Below are positions 23,291 through 35,316 of a stretch of 64,000 nucleotides of DNA, piece after piece (positions within the stretch are counted from its first letter, which is position 1; each line of letters opens with the position of its first letter). The notes beneath the pieces were generated by a model. It was given only the letters and a program-made list of their open reading frames with translations. It was not told the DNA's origin and made no database searches. Source of the DNA: Diplocarpon mali (Eukaryota; Ascomycota; Leotiomycetes; Helotiales; Drepanopezizaceae); assembly GCA_024741835.1 (NCBI GenBank), contig JAENRP010000006.1:125379-189378 (forward strand), given 5' to 3'. The position numbers and the translations under genes were made by a program.

Positions 23291-26200
23291 TTTCTGCATT
23301 TTCCCCTAGCTCCTCATGATTCCTTGTTCATGTAACTTCAGTATTATCTCGTTTTATGTGCAGAGCACTCACTTCCGAGTCTGTATTCACGAGCCTGACT
23401 GAGGTCACAGTCACCGTAAAGATCCTTTTCCGCAACCTCCCGACAAGAGAGGCGCAGCTCTTACTGATGCAAGAATACGACATTTCATTTGCAATATTCC
23501 AAGCGCTTCCAATTGACCATATTAGGCTCAAATTTCCTAGATCATTTCGGAAAGTCGACCAGTCCTATGAGGCAAGCGGAGTAGCCAATATGAGTCAAAA
23601 GGAGAAGAAAGTGGCCGCGCGCTTCAACAAGGTCAAGATGAAGCAGATAACACGAGAAAAACAGCCCAACGCCTTCCAAGCTCCTTGGCACGCTTCAACG
23701 TGTGATGCACTCAACTTGAAGCACAGCTCTTATCATAAGATACCTCTACATTGACAACAGCATGATTCTCTTCCTTGCGAGTGATTGAACTGTAAATAAA
23801 TGATAGTTAAATCAGCTATTTCCGTGCGACGTTGATCAGTCTGCCCCCTTGTTGTGTTGAGCACTCGCTAAGCGAGTAAGCAGAGCAGTACGTACTTGTC
23901 TTCAAGTGCGCATCAAGATTCTCAGAAGATTGTTCAAGCAATTCTCCACGGGTGGAATAATTTCAGTGCAGAAGAAAAAAGGCCGAGAGAAAAAAAGGCC
24001 GAGAGGAAAAAAGACAGAGAGAGAAAAAACGCCAAGGTTCAAATTACTCGGCCGATTTTTCAGGCGCTTGCAAGTTGCGTTCCGACAAGTCGTGATGTAG
24101 GAAGATGAGCATGGGCAAATCACGCGAGAGACTGGAACAAATGTTTCACGCGATGGTTGTCAGAGGGGTGGTCTATCATATTCCTCCCCAGAAGAGCTCT
24201 GGAAAAGATGGGTTACTGGCAAACAGTCATCAGCCTCAGGCAAAAGACACAACAGGTATATATTACTTTCTACAGTATATATTCCCCGAGAAAATACAAC
24301 CTTGCTATATACCACCAACCACCTCCCTTGTTCTTCCTGCTATTTTCTGCTCCAAGGGAATCTAGAATTAGACGGCATGCCAGGGGTAAAGAATGCAGTT
24401 GCGCTAAAAGGATCCTCCGGGCAAGAGTCTCCTAGCTTGGTAAGTGTATTTGAAACCGCACTTCTTCAGGCATTCCCCAAAGCAAAAGACTTATGGACGG
24501 GATCTAGACTTCCTAATTTCTAATATGGGGTTATTTTCGATAAGAGCCAAGTTGTAGGATCTATCCTGATAGTCTGGGTAATAGAGGGCCGGGTGGTCTT
24601 CCCGGCCGAGTCTTAGTAAGTTATAGTAGCTCATGTCAAAGCTCTAGATACTAGGTGTATCTGGATATATCTAGCTGCATAATTTGGTCTGAAACGCTTA
24701 CCTCAAGTGTAACTGTATAGTGTTATTCTAGTGCCAAATATTTAGTTCGTAGAAGTCCAGTAGCATTTGAGTAACTTACAGCTATTCTCTCCGTTGTACG
24801 CGTTGAATTCGTCAACATAGGCCAACCATCGCATTCTGGTATAATTTCAATGATTTAGATGGTTTGTAAATTTTTTCGCACTCTTCCCCCGTAGGCGTAG
24901 AGCTGTAAACACAGTCTTAGCAACGCGCTCTATAAGAGTCTCAGTACAATTTGACTGATTTGCGCGGGCTCTCTCGCTCTTTCACGGTACGTCAAGTTAT
25001 AGGCGGGAGGAACCGCAATGTGGTACGAAAATCTAACAAATTCATTAGCTATGAGGTCGAAAACCTTATGTTGCAGAGGGACTCGGACAATTACCTGGTA
25101 TCTATACGTCTCTGGGTATTCACCTGGAAAAGGTCTGGTTTCAGGGTACTTGTATAGCAAAGCTAATGGCTCTAGTCGGGCTCACCCAGGCCCAGGTCTG
25201 CCACGCTGATAATATAAAACGCAAAGATCTCTACGCGAAAGCACGGCAGAAATACTTGCTTCTTCTTATAATAACACCCACCTGCCAAGGCGTCCCCACC
25301 TAAGGATCATTCTACCAAATCCCAATGCCGAGGTTCTACGACTCTGTACTCGCGGAGTGGATGTACGCAGCCTCGATACTTTGAAAATAGAATGAGATTT
25401 GCTCCTTGGGACGACTCATCCCGAAGAAGAATATAGACATCGCAGTCGTGTCGCGGTACGTATGCGCCGGGGAGACGGGAGAATGGATCGCGGGATCTCG
25501 AAAGAATGACCAGTCTCGGGAACCTCGGCGAAGCCTAATCAATGAAGCTTATATCCCCCATGTCCATCATGCTCGCGACGTCGATCTGTACTGCGTATGA
25601 GTACGACTGTATGAATTCAAGAGGGTGCGTGGGCAGCCGCCACTTGGACGTGCTGGCCTGCGAGAAAATAGTTGGAGTCTGGATGTTGGAAGGAGGGCTG
25701 TTACTCGCATTGCCGACAGAGAGGGTTTTTTTTAGCACACCAAATCCCACTTGCAGCGGATCATACTTCACATTGTACTGGTGTAAACCACCGCTCTCCA
25801 AGTTTACACGGACGTAAAGATATCCCAGACGAGCAGCTTTTATGCCTTCAGAGGTTCCGGGGCTTAACCAACGTATGAAGTCCGCAGTTCGATTCGTCTT
25901 AGTAGAATACATGGCCAAACACCGGTGCTTCTTCGGCACCGGCGACAGACGTCTAGACAACAAACTAGTCCCAATTGATCTCTAGCTTCAACCCCGAATC
26001 GCAAGTCTCAACGAGGCCAAGGAATCGATTCACGACTTGATTTTGACGAGAAGAGTATATTATCCCCCCTGCTCCAACATCTAGAGGTTTTGGCGGCAAT
26101 CAAAGCGGGCGAGTCAACATTCAAGCCGGGGGGGATATGTTGATTTACCATGTACATATGAGATCAATGTTGAATCGACTTGAAACCGAGGCTTCGCGGG

Positions 26201-27004
26201 AGTCATTTGCAAATCATTACTCTCAAGTATACGGAGCCCTGATGTCGCCCATTAGCTTACAAGCTACAAGCCACCAGTTTGCGATACAATGGGAGTCTAA
26301 AAATACTCCGACATGTTACTTTCCGAGTCCTGCGTTGAAGAGCCCACAACCGAGTTCCGAGAAGACTGCACTGGCGTAAGATGCCTTGCAATGGTGTTCC
26401 TTTGGCCTTCGGTTCTGTCTAAATTAACGGCGCACTTAGTTGGACTGCGATGGATATACAGCATCCCAATATCCACCAGATGCTGAGCTTCCTTCCAAAT
26501 CGTTTAAGCAAGCTGCGTACCACTCTTTATACACTGACGACACGGACACGTCGGCGCACGGCGCACCCCTTGATTCCCTCAAGCCTCCCACCCCCAACCT
26601 CCTCTTCGATTCTTGAAGGCCTGAAATCGCCAGCATATTCATCCTTGTTCACGCTCGCACCGGGGTTTTATGAGAATGACAGGCTTCCTGGTGCGCATGC
26701 TCATTGGATGCCCGGTGAAGATCTTAGTAGCCCTGTGGTAAATATAAGCAGCATTGCTGGAGACGTATTTACAGCTCATAGCACGTCAGAAGCGAGGGGC
26801 TTCGAATTTAGCAGAGATCTGATCATAGAGATCCTTCTCCGATTCCCAGCAGCGCTTTTGCTTTTGCATTTGCATGGTACATATCTCTTATAAGTAGACC
26901 AGTTCCAGCTCTCTAGCCCCATCAGCAACAAGCTTCACTCGCCACTCTCTGACGCTTTCTTCACAGCTCGATATTCGTAGCTGATCACTGTATTTCCATA
27001 CACC
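23291..27004. other. Gene-poor tract
   Basis: About 3.7 kb without a gene I can support. Frames worth recording: 23356-23754 + (132 codons from an ATG, Lys-rich middle, no domain) and 25963-25535 - (142 codons, no domain). Stretches near 23960-24040 are A/G-rich (GAGAAAAAA-type), and many short frames are broken. It may be decayed mobile or subtelomere-like sequence, but I find no terminal repeats or recognisable transposase motifs. Confidence 0.35.
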
Positions 27005-28376
27005 ATGCTGTTCACCTTTCATCTGACTCTTGCTGCGGCTTTCGCTGTGGTCTCTGCTAGGCCCCCTAAGATGGCGGATTATGGGTCAGCTATTCCATTG
27101 ACACGCATAATGAAGGTTGACTCGATGAAGAGGATAGTTGCCAAGGGCAAGGCCCGCCTTGGTATGTCATACATTGTCCTTTTTGTCAATCCAAGCCGGG
27201 TTTCTGTTTCAGCGAACTTGGCCAAGCTTCTAAAGAGCAAAGTATCGTTTCCCCAGCTGCGATGGAAATATCGACACCTGCTCTTACTGATGTCGGCATA
27301 GATACCTTCAATACCATATCAGGCATGAGAATGTTTCTCTCCGGCCAAATCACCAACGATCACATCTCCTATGTTGCCCCGGTCCTTATCGCTGGTCACG
27401 TCAGGCAGCTTCTTGTGGATACTGAATGTGAGTTTGAATCCTCAAGAACTTGCGAGGAGAGAAGATAACATGTGTAGCGTCGCTCATTTGGTGTGGGGCC
27501 GAAGTTGAGTTCAGGCCGTCGAGCAATGCAATGAACATGAGAAGGAGAGTGCCAATTAAAGCCACCACTGGTAGCGAAATATTCAGCGGCAGATTGCTAG
27601 GCGAAAAAGTCAACTTGGGGAACCTCACGGTCCCGCTGCAGTCCGTTTGTCAGATCAAGAATTTGGTCGGCGGCTATTCAGGGGTCGACGGGACCCTTGG
27701 ACTTGGACCAGCTGCTCTCACCGAAAAGACTAACGAGATGATGGAGACCGTCTCCACCTTGACAATGAACCTGATAAGCGACGGATCTATCTCGACCGAA
27801 GTCTATGGAGTCTACCTCAAGCCTGATCTCGGGAATGGCGCCTCGGAAGCAGCAGGAGAGCTGACTGTCGGCCATATCAACACCAATAGGTACACCGGAG
27901 AACTCACCTACTTCAACACGCCCACTTTCAGCCCCGCTTCCAGATACTGGAGTCTCGAGATCGCCGAGATGACTTTTGGCACGACCAGTCTTGCTTCTTC
28001 CTTCACTGCCAACATCGACACTGGAACTACTCTGATCCACTTCCCAGCCACGGCCTACAGCATCTTCCTCACGAGCGCTGGTGGTGAGACGGATACCGAC
28101 TCCGGTCTCGCCGCCTTCAAGACCAAGCCCACGGCCAACATCGACATAAAGATCGGCTCGACCACGTACACTCTAACCCCGCAACAGTACCTGGTCCCCG
28201 AAGCCCTGTACGAGAAGCTCCACCTGGCCACTGGCAAGCACTACGCCTGGATCGCCGACAGTGGTAAGCACGAGATCAACAGTATCAGCGCGACCATCGG
28301 CCAGAAATTCCTAGAGAACTACTACTCCGTATACGATACTACTAACTCCAGAATCGGCTTCGCTGCAAGTGCCTAG
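27005..28376 (+). CDS. Secreted pepsin-like protein with altered active site
   Basis: Three exons: 27005-27161, 27227-27427 and 27478-28376, in phase, 418 aa. A signal peptide is evident (hydrophobic FHLTLAAAFAVVSA) and is followed by a propeptide-like region. The body matches the pepsin A1 family: ITNDHISYVAPVLIAG, first active-site region LLVDTESSLIWCGA (residues 117-120 read DTES), flap region with GLGPAAL, second site NIDTGTTLIHFPA (D near residue 300), and a C-terminal block YYSVYDTTNSRIGFA. The canonical first motif is DTGS. Here the codon is GAA (Glu) instead of a Gly codon, one G-to-A change away. The second DTGT is intact. Both Asp residues remain, but Glu at that Gly would disturb the catalytic loop. 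The protein may be an inactive homologue. The intron in the first motif falls inside the Ser codon. Confidence 0.85.
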
Positions 28377-29143
28377 CTCGTGGACTTCCATTTCTCCCTA
28401 GCTTGGCGGGACCGTGGTCTGGAAAGAGATAGTCGGGGCTGTAATATATGACGGAGCAGGAATATAGGTGGCGTAAACTTGGATGTAATGTCGAATTTAG
28501 TTCCAACTCCCAACGTTAGTCTTGTGTATTGGCTTCACACGGTGATTGATGAAAGTCAGCCTTCGCTGGTGCAGCCGAGACGAACGTCAACAACCGAAAT
28601 TAGCCGAGACATCCTCGCTCTATTCAGAACGAGAGCGGTCGGGGGTGAACGAAGCAGCGGCAACAGACGAGACCAGAAGCCCGTGCAACTCACGTATCTG
28701 CGCATCTCAGATCCGCAGGAAGCGATGTGGAGGTTGGCAGTTCCTAGCATCCATTCCGCCTGACTCCAATTGGGGTTGCGAGCTTGCAGATTTGACCTCT
28801 CCTCTCAACGTCGCTCGGGGTTGCGAGCTTGCAGATTTGACCTCTCCTCTCACCGTAGCTCGTGGGATTCTCTCGAGCGGCATACCCATTCAAGTCGGCT
28901 TTACTCTGATGATAGTGAACTTTGTTGTTGATCAAGACTCACCAAACATGTCCCTAGCCCCCCTAATAGTGGCTGTAACTGACTTCACTTGGAGACCTGG
29001 AACCCCGTGACATTAAATATCAAGGGTAGTCTGGGCAAGGCATGTGTGAGAAAAAATACCTAGATACACCAAGCTACGGACCTCAACCTAATCCAAACCA
29101 ACGCCGACGCTCATTAGGCCAAGGCCGTCAACATCTCAGCTCT
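28377..29143. other. Intergenic DNA between convergent genes
   Basis: This holds the 45-bp tandem duplication at 28772-28861. No domain is visible in the frames of 90-150 codons present. Confidence 0.5.
28772..28861 (+). repeat. 45-bp tandem duplication
   Basis: Two adjacent 45-base copies (28772-28816 and 28817-28861), identical over the first 35 bases with a few differences at the end. They lie between convergent genes. Confidence 0.93.
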
Positions 29144-30178
29144 TCAAGAGCCACTGCCTGCGTGCTCGCTACCCTGCTGCTCCCTCAGCCGCTTCATCCT
29201 CTCCTCCGCGGCCCTGGCTAAAACCTCCCTCCGACTCAAAACCTGAGCGGCACTCTGTGAATTACCCTCCACACTCGCCCCAGAGCCAAGCACGAACTCC
29301 CCGCCCGTCCACGCTCCGTGATCATCGACCTCTTCCTCGTCATAGTCGACCCGATACGGATCCGCATTTCCAACCGTATGGCCATTCTTATGGTAATCCG
29401 CCGCATCGACCTCCGTCTCGATCTGCCTGCACAGATCCCAAAAGTTGCGATCGTGAGACGAGTGGACGTTATGTGCTAGCTCGTGGCAGAGGGTCTTGCG
29501 GATCGTCTTGTAGTCTCTGTACCCATCGTACGCATCAGTCCGCAGCCGTAGCTCGATAACTTCTCCCGCATTTCTGTTCAGGCCAAGTGTCCTGGTCGTC
29601 CCTTCATGGTTGGACTGCGTGTGCTCGACGGGGTTCATCTCCGTAAGAAGCGGAACGGTGAACCTGTGCTTCCGCATCGAGGCCTTGATCCCAACATCGT
29701 CCTTCAGGCGTTGCAAGAACTTGAGGCTCTTGTCCGGGTTGGGTAAATACGGTAATGGCCGCAGCGTTGTGAAAGTGTACTGGCTCTCCTCTTGCTCTCG
29801 CTTCCAGTCGTGCGTCTTGTAGGCCTTGACCTTCTGCGCCGGTCGCGCGCCGCGACGGTTGACCCTCCTGGACGCTTCCTCCTGAGCTTGAAAAACAGAA
29901 GAGGCTTCGGCAACTGTGCTGCCCAGCAACGTAACCTTCTTGTCTGCGAGTGTCGAAAGCAGCAGCGCCGGGTCTTTAAATGGCGGCTTCAGGAAGCCGA
30001 GTTTAGATATCATAAGTTTTTGGTTCGAGGTCGGTATGGAGAGCGCATCGGCAATCTCGTCGGAGAGGTCCAGCAGAGTAGCATCGGAGGGAAAGGAAAA
30101 GGTATGAGGAGCTCCATGGTAGGTAAAAGTGACGGAGACTAGATCATGAGGGTCAGTAGAAGACGTATCAGAAGCCAT
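29144..30178 (-). CDS. UBL-WLM domain metalloprotease
   Basis: Single exon of 344 aa from the ATG at 30178. Residues of about 12-85 have a ubiquitin-like fold pattern (VSVTFTYHGAPHTFSF, then KLMISKLGF and VTLLGS). From about 135 on is a WLM domain: TFTTLRPLPYLPNPDKSLKF, a segment ending VIELRLRTD, and the zinc-binding helix CHELAHNVHSSHDRNFW with HELAH at residues 232-236 and further His at 239 and 242. WLM proteins are the Wss1/SPRTN-related metalloproteases. Wss1 removes DNA-protein crosslinks and is linked to SUMO and ubiquitin. Versions with an N-terminal UBL are widespread in fungi and plants and are less well studied. The C-terminal tail has an acidic segment and a basic helix without an obvious SUMO-interaction motif. 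It is divergent from ERD2, 417 bases apart. Confidence 0.88.
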   Translation of the reverse strand: MASDTSSTDPHDLVSVTFTYHGAPHTFSFPSDATLLDLSDEIADALSIPTSNQKLMISKLGFLKPPFKDPALLLSTLADKKVTLLGSTVAEASSVFQAQEEASRRVNRRGARPAQKVKAYKTHDWKREQEESQYTFTTLRPLPYLPNPDKSLKFLQRLKDDVGIKASMRKHRFTVPLLTEMNPVEHTQSNHEGTTRTLGLNRNAGEVIELRLRTDAYDGYRDYKTIRKTLCHELAHNVHSSHDRNFWDLCRQIETEVDAADYHKNGHTVGNADPYRVDYDEEEVDDHGAWTGGEFVLGSGASVEGNSQSAAQVLSRREVLARAAEERMKRLREQQGSEHAGSGS

Positions 30179-30595
30179 AGTTGATCTTCACGGGCTGCGA
30201 GAAGCGGGAATGGTGTTTGGGGGAAAAGAAGTCTTAATTTATATCTAAACCGTGCGGCAACTCGAAGACTTTTGTAATGAGGATACTTTACTCCATTCTA
30301 CCGAGCGTGCTGGCTTCGTAATCATCGCGAAAACAGCCCCGGCTCGCCACCGCGGCACGCGTCTAAGCAGTAGCTCTAGCTCTCCCGCTGCCAAGCCCCG
30401 CGGCCGCGACAAGCGCCAGCTCATGTCGCGTAGTTGCGTGTCCTCATCCAGGGAGATCAGTCCAGGTTGCGCTCAACTCTCCTCTCCCACCGTCGCCATT
30501 GAATCGGACGACAATCTCCCACTGAACTGGGGCAGCTACATCTAGCTTCGTACTCTACAATTTTCGATCTACGCTGAGGTGTCCGACCAGCCGCC
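30179..30595. promoter_or_regulatory. Divergent promoter region, WLM protease / ERD2
   Basis: The 417 bases between divergent start codons contain no supported gene. C/T-rich stretches occur on the ERD2 side. Confidence 0.45.
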
Positions 30596-31389
30596 ATGAA
30601 TCTCTTCCGGATATTGGGTGAGTGGTGGTGTTGAAAGGAGGAGAAAAGCAGAACAATGTTGACAGTTCCGTAGGGGATCTCTCCCATTTGATCTCAATTC
30701 TGATCCTACTGCACAAAATGCGGCAGACAAGCGTACGTTCCATGCCCCTTCCCCTTCCCAGTCCCATTTCCCGATCTCCCGCCGTGATTCCTCCAAGATA
30801 CATGAATCACTGACCTGCAACACTACAGTCCTGCTCTGGTATCTCCTTCAAATCGCAAGCCCTGTACCTGATGGTCTACGCAACCCGCTACGTCGACCTG
30901 CTCTGGACCTTCACCGACAGCGCCTACAACACAGTCTTCAAGCTGCTCTTCCTCGTCTCGTCGGGCTATACCCTCTACCTCATGACCACCGCCTACAAGC
31001 CCACCCACGACCCCAACATCGATACCTTCCGCGTGCAGTACCTGCTCGGCGGCTCCCTCGTGCTCGCCGTGCTCTTCCCTTACAAGTACACGCCCTCGGA
31101 GATCATGTGGACGTTCTCCATCTGGCTGGAGTCCGTCGCCATCCTCCCGCAGCTGTTCCTGCTGCAGAGGACCGGCGAGGCCGAGACCATCACCACCCAT
31201 TATCTATTTGCTCTAGGTAGCTACCGGGCGCTTTATATCCCCAATTGGGTCTATCGGTATTTCGCCGAAGGGCACTTTGATGTCATCTCTGTACTGGCCG
31301 GCCTGGTGCAGACTGTGCTTTACTCGGACTTCTTCTGGATCTACTATACCAAGGTTTTGAAGGGGAAGAAGTTTGCTCTGCCGGTATGA
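30596..31389 (+). CDS. ERD2: ER lumen protein-retaining (HDEL/KDEL) receptor
   Basis: Three exons: 30596-30617, 30674-30732 and 30829-31389, in phase, 213 aa. It starts MNLFRILGDLSHLISILILL and continues with family blocks MRQTSSCSGISFKSQALYL, YVDLLWTF, YLMTTAYKPTHDPNIDTFRV, LESVAILPQLFLLQRTGEAE, YLFALGSYRALYIPNWVYRY and YSDFFWIYYTKVLKGKKFALPV. The length matches yeast Erd2 (219 aa). It has seven hydrophobic segments. The receptor binds C-terminal HDEL/KDEL signals of escaped ER chaperones in the Golgi and returns them in COPI vesicles. Near-complete identity to the family core makes this one of the safest calls in the window. The basic C-terminal KKF region is as in other Erd2 proteins. Confidence 0.97.
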
Positions 31390-31750
31390 AGGATACTCGA
31401 CTGGGGTCGGAGCGAGCAAAGTGGATGGCATGAAAAGGAGAAAGCCAGGGGAATGGAAAAAAAGGCGTGGTTCCTTGGGCGGTGCCTCTCGAGAGCTATT
31501 GCTCCAGGAGGGCTTGAATGCTGCTGCATGCATGATTGGCGTTGGGGATCGGACCTCGATCTGACGGAAGTCTGATGGAAACCTTCATCGGTGTTTTGAT
31601 GTACAGTATGTAAGAGGAATAGATGGGTTTCGTTGAAAAGGTTGACGAGTCATGGAATTTCTAGACTTTTTGCATTCTTCGTATTGTACTACCTCCCATA
31701 TATACACAGCCAACACCGATGCAGAGCCGAAAGGAAATTCAAGTACAAGA

Positions 31751-34245
31751 TCATGAACCGTAAGCGACCTGCCCGTGTGGATGTTGACTTGAGTAGCCCG
31801 AAGCCATGAAGTTTGTCTCTGAGTTGTTTTGCTCCTTAGCTGCGGAACACCTTGCCATCGTTGGCGAACTATCGTCAGGTTAGCCAATCCCAGTGATTGT
31901 GGAGTGTGGAGGCATATGCCATACCTCCTTGAGATAACATCTGTGAAATAGAAATCCTCGATAACCTTCCTCAGCGGGGCACCAGTTGGCGTGCTGCCCT
32001 TGTTTTGGTCCACAAGTTGCACCTTGCTCAACTGTTTCAAGGCAACTGGCTCAACGATATCGTAGCTCGCCAGTGCTGGACTGATCTCCACCATACGTTC
32101 ACGGAGCTGTGCAACATCATCAAATGAGAGTGCCGCACCCATGAACTCACTGGCAGCTCGGATGATTTTCCAGTCTGTTCGTGCGGCCCCTGGTAGCGAA
32201 GTTGCAGCGCGAGTTATCTGCACACGGCCTTCGGTGTTGATGTATGTGCCGGATTTCTCAGTGTATGCAGCCCCCGGGAGGATGACATCTGCAACTTGAG
32301 CCCCACGGTCACCGTGGTGGCCTTGGTAAACAACGAAAGCGTCCTTTGGAATATCTGCTGGGTTAAATTCATCGGCACCAAGGAGCCACACAAATTTGGG
32401 CTTTGTGTTGGCAACATCCGGAGACGGGGTAGTGAATCCGACTTCGTAAGCACCAGCTCTTGATGCAGCACGCTGAAGGACGTTGTATCCATTCCACTCC
32501 TCGGTCAAGAAGTTGGCAGCATTCTTCTCTACGAAGGTGCCAACCGTCTCGTAGATAGCCTTGGCATCAGCGTGATCAGTGACGCCAGAGCCAACAATGA
32601 TCATTGGTCTCTTAGCGGCTTGCAGCTTTTTGCCGAAAGGTCCAGCAAGAGCTTTCTTGAGGGCGGCAGCATCGGTACCAAGGTGCTCAAATTCGAATGT
32701 AGATTCCCAGGACTCGCCAACAACACCAATTTCAAGCTCAGAACGCATCCATTGCTTTCTGATACGGGCGTTGAGGCCGGCAGCCTCGTGTCGGGTATTA
32801 CTACCAACGATCAGAATGGCATCAGCCTCCTCTACACCCCAGATCTTGGAGTTGAAGAGGTAGTTTGATCGAACATCGATGCCGTGAGCGATTGGCTGGC
32901 TTCCAGAGGGTTGGTCAAGAGCGAGATTCTCCGATCCAATCTTGTTAGCCAAGTCCTTGAGGGCCACCATTGATTCGACCTCGATGAGATCTCCAGCAAT
33001 GGCCTTGAACTCATTGCCCTTGGGAGCGAAGTCCTTGAAGGCTGCTCCAATCTCTACCAAAGCTTGCTCCCAGCTGGCCGGGAGGAATTTGTCGTCCTTT
33101 CGGATTAGGGGTATGGTGAGTCTCTGTGTCTTTAATCCGTCACAGGCAAATCGAGACTTGTCATTGATCCATTCCTCATTGACATCGTCGTTGAGTCTGG
33201 GCAAGATCCGCATGACCTCCAGACCTCTCGAGTCCACTCGGATATTTGATCCAAGGCCATCCAGAACATCGACAGATTCGGTATGCTTTAGTTCCCAAGG
33301 TCTTGCTCGAAACGCGTAAGGCTTGGAAGTGAGGGCTCCAACAGGGCACAAATCGATAACATTACCTGACATCTCGGAGTCCAGGTTCTTCTCGAGGTAT
33401 GTTCCAATCTGCATATCGTTTCCTCGTCCCGTAGATCCCAATTCCGGAGCCCCAGCAACATCATTGGCGAACCGAATACATCTCGTGCAGTGAATGCATC
33501 TGTTCATAGAGGTCTTGATTAGCGGCCCGATGTTCTTATCTTCAGTGGCACGCTTGCCACCAATCTCGTGGAATCGTCCTCTATCGGTTCCATATCTCAT
33601 CGACTGATCTTGCAAATCGCATTCTCCTCCTTGGTCGCAGATGGGGCAGTCGAGGGGATGGTTGGCCAGCAGAAATTCCATCACTCCTTCGCGTGCCTTG
33701 TGTGCGAGGGGCGAGTTGGTCTTGACGACCATTCCCGGTTGTACCGGCCAAGCGCATGATGCCACGGGTTTCGGGGCCCTCTCTACTTCTACCAGGCACA
33801 TCCGGCAATTTCCAGCAATCATGAGTTTCCTGCTATGAATCAGCGCAGGCTCGATTCGGAGTCGGCACAGGACTCACTCATGGTAACAGTATCTACAGAA
33901 TGTCAGTCAACATGCATTCAATTCGCAGATGTGAGTCCTGGCCTACCTGGGTACTGTAACTCCCGCCTTCTCGCACGCTTGGATTAGAGCAGAACCAGCT
34001 GTGGAAACCGTCAATAAGCTTCCATCCGGACTACCATGCAACAAACATACCTTCTATGGAAACCTGCTTCCCATCTGATATGCCCATTAGCCGTCTCGCA
34101 CTCTTCCCAATCCGCAGACTCAATGCGCCTTACCAATAGTCAGCTGGACCTCGGCTGGTCTCCTGCTTGTCGTCGCAAATGTCCTGGCCGCATTGGAGAC
34201 AGAACTCGCCCGCAGCGCCGACCGCGCCAGAGAATTCCGCAGCAT
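31751..34245 (-). CDS. nuo78: NADH:ubiquinone oxidoreductase 78-kDa subunit (complex I)
   Basis: Six exons on the minus strand: 34245-34134, 34074-34051, 33998-33947, 33892-33878 (only 15 nt), 33829-31925 and 31868-31751. All joins are in phase, giving 741 aa, against 744 that I recall for the Neurospora protein. The N-terminus is a mitochondrial presequence (MLRNSLARSALRASSVSN). Iron-sulphur ligand blocks are [40 protein letters not shown] and MNRCIHCTRCIRF. The rest is the molybdopterin-oxidoreductase-like domain, ending ISRSSPTMARCSAAKEQ. It is the largest subunit of the matrix arm and carries electrons along the Fe-S chain. Splitting the first Fe-S motif over three exons, one of 15 nt, makes the 5' end easy to mis-annotate. 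Without the last splice the frame runs on to 31585 with an unrelated tail. Confidence 0.95.
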
Positions 34246-35316
34246 TGTATCCTCTAGTCGACAGCACAGCACAGGAAGAGGATATTGACACCGTAGAGAG
34301 GCAGGGTGCGAGCAATTGGTCCTTTCAAGTATCTGTCGCACTTGAACATCCCAACCCTCGAGGTCGTTTGGCTGTTAGCGTAAATTGGCCACGGTCATTT
34401 ACTAAGCTAGGTCTCCCATTGGCTAGCGCCGCTGGGCAGCACAAAATGAAAATTCGGCGTCGCAGATTTCTCTCCTCTTCTTCTCTCCTCAGTTTAAATT
34501 GTATTGGGCACGCTTTATTGTGGGTGAACTTGGGCGCCAGTCGAGCTTCGGTAAGACTGCTGCTTTCTTCGAGTTCTCCTCTATCTTGTGCTCTAGAGCA
34601 TCTTTACAGGCGCTGGAATGGATGCAAATGAGAGCTTTTGCTCAACGAATGCGCAACTTACCGCCGGCTGCTACATCTCTCTGACAGGACTGGAACGATG
34701 CAATCAAACATCGGATCGATAGATGAGAAGCTGGCTACGAAGCAAGTATGGTATGGGTGCTTAGGCTTCATCGATGTAATCAAGGTCCGGCGACATTAAT
34801 TATGCTTCACACGGGGCTGCACCTAGACATCTGAACAGCAACAAGTGCCTGTGTTTGATATACTTCACCGGCCCAGGAGTAACCCGGAGTTGGTTTTGTA
34901 TTGTATGCCCTCTTACCCGCTGCTATACACTATCTCGATTGAAGTTTTATTGCGCGATCTGTATATCCAGTGCAACCAGTTACATGTGAAGTAAACATCT
35001 ACGTATATATTCAAAAACCATAATCGCTTTGGTCTGGAGGGATGGCGTCATATGTATAGGAAAGGACTTGACTATTATGTTCTATCATCATATTTTGATT
35101 GTTGCTCACAGTCCACTGGGCTTACCATGTAGGTATATTCTCCCCGGCCGCCATGAGATGCCTTTCTCGACAGCTTCAGATCTAAACCTCCTGGGGCCAC
35201 GCTTCTATTACTCTTGGAAACCCAAAACCTTGATCGAGCTGCGGAATTTCCAAATCTTACTTACTCACTAACGCCTGCTTCTAGTCAGCTATTAGCTCAC
35301 CCCAAAGCAGAGCAAG
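34246..35316. other. Intergenic DNA, no supported gene
   Basis: Upstream of the complex I gene (C/T-rich up to about 34500), then DNA with only short frames to the end of the RNase H-like gene. Confidence 0.5.

Noticed and set aside
25535..25963. 142-codon minus-strand frame in the gene-poor tract
   Set aside because: No recognisable motif and no convincing neighbouring exons; kept only as a note in the tract description.
31585..31750. Extended C-terminus of the complex I subunit
   Set aside because: The frame continues only if the last intron is not removed. Splicing 31869-31924 restores the conserved ISRSSPTMARCSAAK end.
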